Source: Flaveria trinervia
Taxonomy: Eukaryota > Streptophyta > Magnoliopsida > Asterales > Asteraceae
Direction of reading: 5' to 3'
Length of the DNA stretch: 64,000 nucleotides
Assembly: GCA_025506515.1 (NCBI GenBank)
Contig: CM046452.1
Coordinates: 42,355,591 to 42,419,590, forward strand
The first letter of the stretch is position 1. Every line of letters begins with the position of its first letter. Below the pieces are notes generated by a model. That model saw only the letters and a list, made by a program, of their open reading frames with translations, was not told the origin of the DNA and ran no database searches. Shown here one piece after another: positions 57,117 through 64,000 of this stretch. The translations under genes and the position numbers were made by a program.

Positions 57117-57901
57117 TGTTGGACCAAAAGAACCAATGAGCCTGATCAGAGAAACCTCTAAGTCCCACAAGACATCACAACAGCTGAAGAAGACCTGATC
57201 AGCTGTTCTACAAAGTCTGAAGAATACAACTGCTGAAGTACGTCTGAAGTACTGAAGACAAAGACTGAGACAACAGCTGAAGATCTAAAGTCTGAAGACT
57301 TCAACAAGTACTGAAGACAAAGACTGAAGATCACAGCTGAAGACAAAGTCTGATGTTCAAGTACTGAAGACATCAGCTGATGTTAACAGCTGATGACAAC
57401 AGCTGAAGAGGGCTTCTTCAGTTGTTGTGATGGTTTTTCTTCTTCAGTAGTTTTCTTTTCCTTTCAGTAGTTTGTTTACTTTTCTTTTCAGTACTTGTAA
57501 ACAACTGAAGAGGTGTTTTCTTCAGTTGTTGTAGTATCAGTAGTTTTATGTTTTTCAGTAGTTGTAAAAAGATGTTTAACACTTAGGAACATTTGTAAGA
57601 AGATGTCAGTTGTTGACATCTTCAGTAGTTGTTGAACATCAGTTGTTATCAACGGTTACATGTCACTTTCAAGTGACATCAGCCTACGTCACTCTTTCCT
57701 TTATAAGAAGGATGACTCACCTGTAATCGTGCCTTGAGGCCGACATCTTAATGCAATATTCCTTTTGTCGGATATTTCTCTCTCTATAACAAAATTCTCT
57801 TATCGTTTTATATCAAATGTTCTTGTTTGAATTTGTCTAATTCTGAGCTATTCCGCTGCTATATCTGTTCAATCGATTAAACCAGGGCTGAGATTCTAAC
57901 A
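57117..57901 (+). repeat. 3' LTR of element F
   Basis: 785 bp. It retains the segment lost from the 5' copy, including 'ctttataagaagg' at 57708-57720, so transcription, if any, would start here and run outward into element G. The hairpin GAAGATGTCA / TGACATCTTC is at 57599-57623. Confidence 0.92.
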
Positions 57902-58590
57902 CACAACTACTGAGAACATATCAGAGTGTTAAGTACAGAATATAAAACTACTGATTAGAAACTACTGAAACTACAACGACTGAAGAACAGGCTCTTCAGT
58001 CGTTTTACAAAGCTACTGAAATATAAAACTACTGAAACTACAACGACTGAAGAACAAGCTCTTCAGTCGTTTATACAAACTACTGAAACTAGAAATATAA
58101 AACTACTGATATCACAACTACTGAAGAAGTACTCTTCAGCAGTTGTGACAACTACTGACGCTTCAGTACTTGATCTTCAGACTTTGACCTTCAGATGTTT
58201 CATCAGCTGATGACTTCAGTAGATATCATCAGCTGATGTCTTCAGTCTTTCTTCAGACTTTGTACATCAGTTGTTGATCTTCAGCACTTGTAAACTCTTC
58301 AGTTGTTGTACTTCAGTACTTTGGTCTTTCAGCTTCAGCACTTGTGTTCTTCAGCTGTTCAGCTTCAGTACTTGCGTTCTTCAGCTGTTCAGCTTTAGTA
58401 CTTGTGTTCTTCAGCTGTTGTACTTCAGCACTTTAGTTCTTCAGCTGTTGAAGTCTTCAGCACTTGATCTTCAGCTGTTGAAGTCTTCAGCACTTGTCAA
58501 ACTGCTGATGAAGCTTTCAGCAGTTGTTGTGATACCATGTGGGACTTAGAGGTTTTCTGATCTTGGCTCATTGGTTCTTTTAGTCCACCA
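57902..58590 (-). repeat. 3' LTR of element G, proximal piece
   Basis: Continues the G LTR after the F insertion; 57902-57906 is the second CACAA. Very rich in alternating CAGTAGTT, CAGTCGTT, CAGCTGTT and CAGCACTTG words, including AACGACTGAAGA..TCTTCAGTCGTT inverted repeats near 57978-58010 and 58042-58072. It ends at 58590 (minus strand TGGTGGACTAAAAG). Confidence 0.85.
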
Positions 58591-58804
58591 ACTCCCCCTG
58601 AACCAATGCAGCCAAAACCTCTAAGTTATTTATTATCCCACTTATTGTTGGCAAAAGATGGTCTTTTTCCTTCTTGATCAGTAGAGAAGATGACCCATGT
58701 AAGCTCTGGCCTGGGAAGAAATCTCAGATATTTGTTTGGCAGGGTATGAATGGGAACTCTGTTATGGGGAACTGGACACAGACTTGTTATCCCATTCATG
58801 AGAT
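58591..58804 (-). other. Polypurine tract and 3' untranslated stretch of element G
   Basis: The minus strand reads CAGGGGGAGT at 58600-58591 next to the LTR. The remainder is non-coding and parallels 56899-57116 of F. Confidence 0.8.
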
Positions 58805-61800
58805 TTACTTCCCCATAATGAGTCTGTATGACTCTCGAACATAGGCCTCAAGGAGAACAACTTGTTCCTCCTGAGAGAGTTCTTCTACTCCTCCTTCGAA
58901 GAAGAACTCTGGACCATAGTACTCAGATAAGTACTTCATGGTCCTGCCATTTTTTAGCTCCACTGTAGTTACCTCCCTATAGACAAATTCATCAGGATGG
59001 GTGCCTTCAAGGAGTAACTGGAGCTCATTCTTCTGGATGTCTTCAAGCTTTTTATATAACAACCCCTTTTAATCATCTTGTTTTCTAGTAAGGCTTGAGG
59101 GGTCATCTTTGCTTGATGAGCTTTCTTGAATTCATCAATTATTTCCCAGGGTGTGACTACAATGGCCAACATGATGGTAGAATCTATTGTTTTTCTAACC
59201 TGTCCATTGTATCTGTGTGGAATAGTTCTTTTATGGATTCTAGAACTCACCCTGGGGTCTGGCCATACTCTCACTCTCTCCTTCTGATACTGAAAAGTGT
59301 GCCTGAGAGTGTACAGCCTCTGAGCATGCCCTTTCATGGCTTGAATAGATGATGACTGAGGAAATTCCTTGTCAACCATCTTTAATAGTTGCTCATCGTG
59401 CTTTTTCTGCTGTTCTTCATCTTCTATCTTGACTCTGACCATTTCCCTTTGAGAGTCAGGTGTGATCATGGGTTGACTTCTAGGTTTTGGTAGCTTTAGA
59501 ACAGCAGGGAGTGGCAGACTATCATCTTCATCCTCTTCTTCTTCTTCTTCTTCCCCTTAGCACCCTTCTCCTCCTTCTAGTGCATCACTGGATGATGGTT
59601 GGGTTGGTAAGGGAATTGTTTTGAAGAATGAGGATGTTTGTACTTTGGCTTAGAGATTGGTTTGGAGATTTGAGGGGTAGGCAGTGTTTGAGTGGGTGGA
59701 AGGGAAGGTTGATCCAGCATCTTTGTAGTAAGTTTCGTCTTTGTAAGTTTTGTCATTTCTAACCATTTACTAGCCCCAGCCTCATCAAGGGCTTCAACAA
59801 TAATCCCCTTATGGAATTGCTCAGACAGACAGATTCTGGTGGCTATAGCCAGAATACTGTCCCTGGTCCACGCGCGAATCTCCATTAACGATCTTCCTAA
59901 GTATTTTGCAATGAAGCGGATCATTATCTCCAATCTCTCTTTTTCAAGAGCATCATACCCAGCCCATCGGGTTTGAATCTCTTGCACTTCCAACCTTCTG
60001 ATCTCACTATCCAATGTGGTTGTATCAAACCCTTGCCTGAAGAGTTGTTCAATTATTTTATCCATGGATCGGCTGTGTGTAGTATCAGCTTCTTTTACAA
60101 GCTCTTCCAAGGATTTGTCTTCAGCAGTAGATTGATCCTCAGCACTTTTCTTTCGCTTGTAAGTGAGCAGTGGTTGCTTTTCTTTCTCCTCCTCTTGGGC
60201 TTGCTTCTCTTCCTTCTCTTCCTCTGCTCTTTTCCTCTTCTTTTCTTTCACTGCAGTACTCTCCCCCTTTTTGGATGCATTGGAGGAAGGGGTTTGTACC
60301 ACAGAAAGTGTCTTTTGCACAGCAGCATCAATCAAGGTTGTAAAGTTGAGGAAAGCCTCTCATCAATGGCTTTAGTCAAAATAGTAGTGATTATGGGTGT
60401 GATGAGAGGGAGGGAATTTTGAAGTACAGCACCTATTTGCTCAGGAGGGTTCTGTTCCTGAGAAATAGGGCCTGAAGCAGAGGCAGGTGGTTGAGTTTGG
60501 AGTGGCTTAGTGTTTGGGGAACCTTCAACTGAAGGTGCCATCTGTGGGTTGGTGGAGGCAGATGGTCTTTCTCCTTGTGAAAGTTGGTCAAGTAGGTTTT
60601 GAAGCCTACGTACTTTCTCTTCAAGGATTGTGTTCTGGGAAAGAACATCGTAGAAAAAGCTCAGGTCATCATCAGTCGAAGCTGAATCATCTGACCTCCT
60701 GCTTGGAGCAGGATTGACATGCACTGGGTGTAGACCAGTTGTTGCATGTGCCCCTTTTGCTTGGTACTGGGGACTTCCAGCCTTAGGACAATGTCCATCA
60801 TCAGCTGTTGCCTCTAGTGAGGTCTTAGCAATGTTACCAGCCTCATTATGATCATGTGCTCATTCAAAAGAGGTGGCAGCCTCACTAGATATTCTAACCT
60901 CCTTATCTACACCAGGAGATAGAAGTGGTAAACCCCTGTGCTGTGGGTTCTCAATTGCACTGTGTTCCTCCCCCTCAATTGTAGAGGTGTTCCCAGTAGT
61001 AAGAGGTTTCTGGGGAGGGGGTGAGGAGTGCAGTTGAGTCAGCACTTGTGCAACTATGAAAGTTGGGCTGTGAGGGGCGGTTGTATGGGGTGAAGGGATA
61101 GAAGCAGTGTGCACCTGGGGAGGTTGGTGCTCTTCAATGGCAATCCCTCAAGTGAGGAAGATTCCAGATGTGTAGGTACCCCTTTTGTGGTTGCTGCAGG
61201 CTCCTGTTGAGAGGAATCCTGAGCGGCTATGGCTGGAAGAGTCCTTATATCCACTAAGGGGTTTGGACAGTGGATATCTCCTGCGTTTGTGTTGCAGGGG
61301 CATCCTCAGGGGACTCAATTCCCTGAGTAGCCGTTTTGGGTTTCGTTTTGGTGGTTTGGTGGGGACTTTTGATTTGGAGGTGGTGGCTGTGGGTTCCAGC
61401 TGCGTGGGTTTTCGCAGCTTGGCAGCCAATTTGAGTGTCTGGTCAGAGTTGTGCCGGGAGTATACTTCCGGCAGAACAGCCGTAGCAGGGACTCCCAAGC
61501 CAACAAGTCCCTCAGCATTAAGCTGGTTTGTAATGATGGCCATTATGAACCGTGGATATAGTATCCAACGGTTAACAGATAGTTTTTGAGCCATATCCTT
61601 GAGCTCCGAAAATATTTTTGAAAAGTTTAGCGGTTGTTGCTCAAGAATAGAATACATTACCTGCTGCCACTTTGTCGACATTTGATCCCAAGACGAAGTC
61701 TTAGGAGCCAAACATACATTCACTATGTGAAAAATTAGGCGTTCGGCGTCATGGAAGTGTTTCTTCATGATATTGGAGGCACTAAGATTGCCTTGATATC

Positions 61801-62144
61801 CATGTTGGCAAATGATAGATCTGTGGTGCCCTTGGGATATCCAGTAGGAGAAATAGCATCATCATCCAGAGAAGAATTTGGCGGATTATTGCAGGAGTGA
61901 TGACCACTTCTTTGTTGTTAACGACCGACTGGAGAGATGGTGTGTTGTTCTCCCTAGTGATAATAGTAACGTTCATCCAAAATTGTTGGAGGGATTCGGC
62001 ATGTAGTATGGGATTCAGAAGAAATGCCGTTTTGTATTGGGACTGAACCATAAGATCGATAGCAGTATCGAACTTAGCCCAGACAGGCGATTTAGTAAGG
62101 TAGGCAACACAGTTGTGTCGCGGTTTAATTTGCATGGACGCCAT
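58805..62144 (-). pseudogene. ORF3 (envelope-like by position) of element G
   Basis: From ATG 62144 (MASMQIKPRHNCVAYL) to LIMGK and a stop at 58805. Same architecture as F. The N-terminal domain has LQQFWMNVTI and FSKIFSELKDMAQKL. A Pro/Thr/Ser linker follows, then the zipper DDDLSFFYDVLSQNTILEEK (about 60675-60616) followed by VRRL. A basic-acidic stretch KEKKRKRAEEEKEEK lies near 60240, then the helical domain RSMDKIIEQLFRQGF to LMEIRAWTRD (60075-59870), VRVWPDPRV, and VELKNGRTMKY to the end. Two long open stretches remain (252 and 166 residues), with a few frameshifts between them. Confidence 0.85.
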
Positions 62145-62905
62145 TGAGAAGAGAGAAGTTTTGGAGAGGAACGTTAGGTTTGAAGAAGATGAAGCATTGA
62201 AGGATTAGGTCAGGGATATTTATAGGATACGGGTAAGAAAACGACTGAAGGATGTGGTGTTAGTCATCAGTAGTTTTAAACGACTGTTGACATGGTATGA
62301 TCCTTTCAGACGTTGAAACAGCTGAAGTCGTGGTGTTAGGAATCAGAAGTTAGAAAACTACTGAAGACCGTGGTTTTGATTTCAGATGATTGAAACAACT
62401 GAGGACTTGGTGTTTGTCATCAGTAGTTGTGAAACTACTAAAGACAGTGGTTTTGTCATCAGCTGTTGTAAACAACTGAAGACTTGGTATTAGTCATCAG
62501 TAGTTAGAAAACTACTGAAGACATGGTATTGCTTCAGTTGTTTAGAATGAAACAGCAGTTGTACAAACGACTAAAGAGAAATTTCTCATCAGCTGTTTTC
62601 GTCAATTCTTAGCTTTTCAGCTGTTTCATACTATCCTCAACACATTCATCAGCCTTTTTGGCTGATTTCAGTTGTTTCATAGGACATCAGTACTTATCTG
62701 TTTTTACTGATTTCAGTAGTTGTAACTGCATCAGTAGTTGTAACTACATCAATAGTTTAGAACAGATGAAGTACTTCAGTACTTGTGAGACATTTAGCCT
62801 TCAGTAGTTATAAAAACTACTGAGGGTAAAAGAACTCATCAGTACTTATATGTGACATGGTTACCAATGATCATCAGTACTTATTACTAAGATCATCAGT
62901 AGTTG
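62145..62905 (-). repeat. Post-pol hairpin array of element G
   Basis: Counterpart of 52744-53556. CAGTAGTT, CAGTTGTT and CAGTCGTT arms alternate at 62235-62560, in the same order relative to ORF3 and RNase H. Looser copies continue to 62900, next to the RNase H stop. Confidence 0.8.
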
Positions 62906-64000
62906 TCACTTATTCTAGCTGCAGCATACCAAGCCTTAACACCAGGTTTTGGAAAGTTGAACTATCCAAAGGCTTAGTAAAAATGTCTGCAAGCTCATCA
63001 GCACTAGGCACAAACTTAGGATCAATCAGACCTTTTTCAAAACAATCCCTTATAAAATGATGTCTGATCTCTATATGTTTGGTCCTAGAGTGCTGGACTG
63101 GATTTTTGACAATACACAGCGCTGAAGCACTATCCATTAACAATGGAGTCTTAGTCTCTGTAATGCCATAATCCAGAAGTTGGTTCTGAAGCCAGAGTAC
63201 CTGAGAGGTACAACTTGCAGCAGCAATGTACTCTGCTTCAGCAGTTGATGTAGCAACTGAGGTCTGTTTCTTGCTCTGCCAAGAAATCAAGCAGTTGCCT
63301 AGGAATTGACATCCACCTGAAGTTGATTTCCTGGTCAACTTACACCCTGCATAGTCACTGTCAGAAAAAGCAACTAATTTACCAGAATGTCCAGTAGAAT
63401 ACCATAAACCTAGAGATGGAGTGCCTTGCAGATATCTAAAGATCCTCTTGACTGCAATCAGATGAGACTCTTTAGGTGCAGCCTGAAATCTAGCACAAAC
63501 ACATGTAGCAAACATAATATCTGGTCTAGAAGCTGTTAAATACATCAAGGACCCAATCATACATCTGTAAAGTGTTTCATCAACCACTTTACCTTTCTGA
63601 TCTGTATCCAGTTGTGTGGTGCTGCACATGGGGGTAGAACAAGGCTTACAGTTTTGTAAATCAAACTTTTGCAAAAGATCTTTTGTGTATTTGGACTGAT
63701 GAATGAAAAATCCATCAGCCTTTTGTTTGATTTGCAACCCCAGAAAGAACTGTAACTCTCCCATGGCACTCATTTCAAACTTCTGTTGCATCAACTTTGT
63801 AAAGGCATCACACAACTTTGGATCAGAGGATGCAAAAATGATATCATCTACATAAATTTGAACAAGTAGATTATGCTGCCCAGCTTTCTTAATGAATAAA
63901 GTCTTATCTATGGAGCCTCTAGTGAAATATTTTCCAGAAGAAAGTTTGATAATGTCTCATACTAGGCTCTAGGAGCTTGTTTTAACCCATAAAGAGCCTT
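62906..64000 (-). pseudogene. pol: Reverse transcriptase (C-terminal part) and RNase H, element G
   Basis: Minus strand, cut by the window edge at 64000. RT shows KALYGLKQAPRA, a stop where W is usual, YETLSNFLLEN, a frameshift, then in one open frame QIYVDDIIFAS (intact YVDD near 63850), SAMGELQFFLGLQ and SLMYLTASRPDIMF. RNase H is intact to its end: FSDSDYAGC, TAEAEYIAAA, DSASALCI, HIEIRHHFIRDCFEKG, and a stop after LGMLQLE at about 62910. The last 301 residues are uninterrupted. This is the best-preserved pol in the window and shows what F has lost. Confidence 0.9.

Larger units (their letters stand above)
47705..57901 (+). mobile_element. Sirevirus-type element F with reverse transcriptase deleted
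   Basis: LTRs at 47705-48376 and 57117-57901 start TGTTGGACC and end GATTCTAACA. CACAA is duplicated at 47700-47704 and 57902-57906. Order: LTR, primer-binding site, gag, protease, integrase, RNase H tail, hairpin array, ORF3, polypurine tract, LTR. RT and most of RNase H are missing, and the 5' LTR lacks its promoter segment. Apart from that deletion the LTRs differ mainly by single-base indels. It can only have moved with RT from a relative, or lost it after insertion. Confidence 0.94.
47387..64000 (-). mobile_element. Sirevirus-type element G, incomplete at window edge, interrupted by F
   Basis: Minus-strand element. From its 3' end it has an LTR (47387-47704 plus 57902-58590), polypurine tract, ORF3, hairpin-rich post-pol region and RNase H/RT, which run off the window at 64000. 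The F insertion (47705-57901) splits the 3' LTR and carries a CACAA duplication. Same family as F by LTR, repeats and ORF3, but nucleotide identity in ORF3 is only around three quarters by eye. Confidence 0.88.

Overview
The window is repeat DNA from a flowering-plant nuclear genome. It is AT-rich and made almost entirely of Ty1/copia LTR retrotransposons nested in one another, most of them of the Sirevirus type: long gag with a coiled coil and CCHC knuckles, an extra third ORF between pol and the 3' LTR, and a GGGGGAG polypurine tract directly before the LTR. The protein flavour looks Asteraceae-like to me, but that is inference from memory. I found no host gene, rRNA, tRNA gene or CRISPR array. 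One 100-base assembly gap lies at 3498-3597. Letters A to H below are my own element labels.

Layout. 1-434 is the right end of a + strand LTR. 435-8008 is element A (minus; 5' LTR and gag only), split by element B (minus; 5' LTR, leader, gag, post-pol region). 8028-23203 is element D (+; RT/RNase H, post-pol region, ORF3, 3' LTR), interrupted by a complete, decayed copia of another lineage, element C (9307-17223, duplication AGTGA). 23204-26742 is a tandem LTR-internal-LTR-internal array of a small non-autonomous element. 26743-45445 is element E (+, sister of D), whose ORF3 is split by complete minus-strand Sirevirus H (27639-41607, 711-bp LTRs, duplication GTTCA). 45446-47386 holds a C-like remnant and a TGTCACACCC repeat. 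47387-64000 is element G (minus, running off the window), whose 3' LTR is split by its own-family relative F (+, 47705-57901, duplication CACAA).

How the parts work together. Gag forms the particle; protease, integrase, RT and RNase H copy and insert the element; PBS and PPT prime the two DNA strands. Every pol seen here is broken, deleted or cut by the window edge. The role of ORF3 is unknown. In three families it combines an N-terminal helical domain with an F-W-x-N/S-A motif, a Pro/Thr/Ser-rich linker, a coiled coil and a nuclear-localisation-like basic cluster.

The most interesting signal is non-coding. Each Sirevirus family carries its own short dyad-symmetric motif, repeated both in its LTRs and in the internal region next to ORF3: CAGTAGTT/AACTACTG in F and G, CA(G/A/T)TCG/CGA(C/T/A)TG in H, and ATCTACGGAAGA-type repeats in A, D and E. 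In F/G, and partly in H, the two arms change together. A separate stem-loop motif ending in GACCTGG recurs two or three times in the post-pol region of B, D and H. I propose, as inference only, that ORF3 and these repeats form a self-recognition pair.
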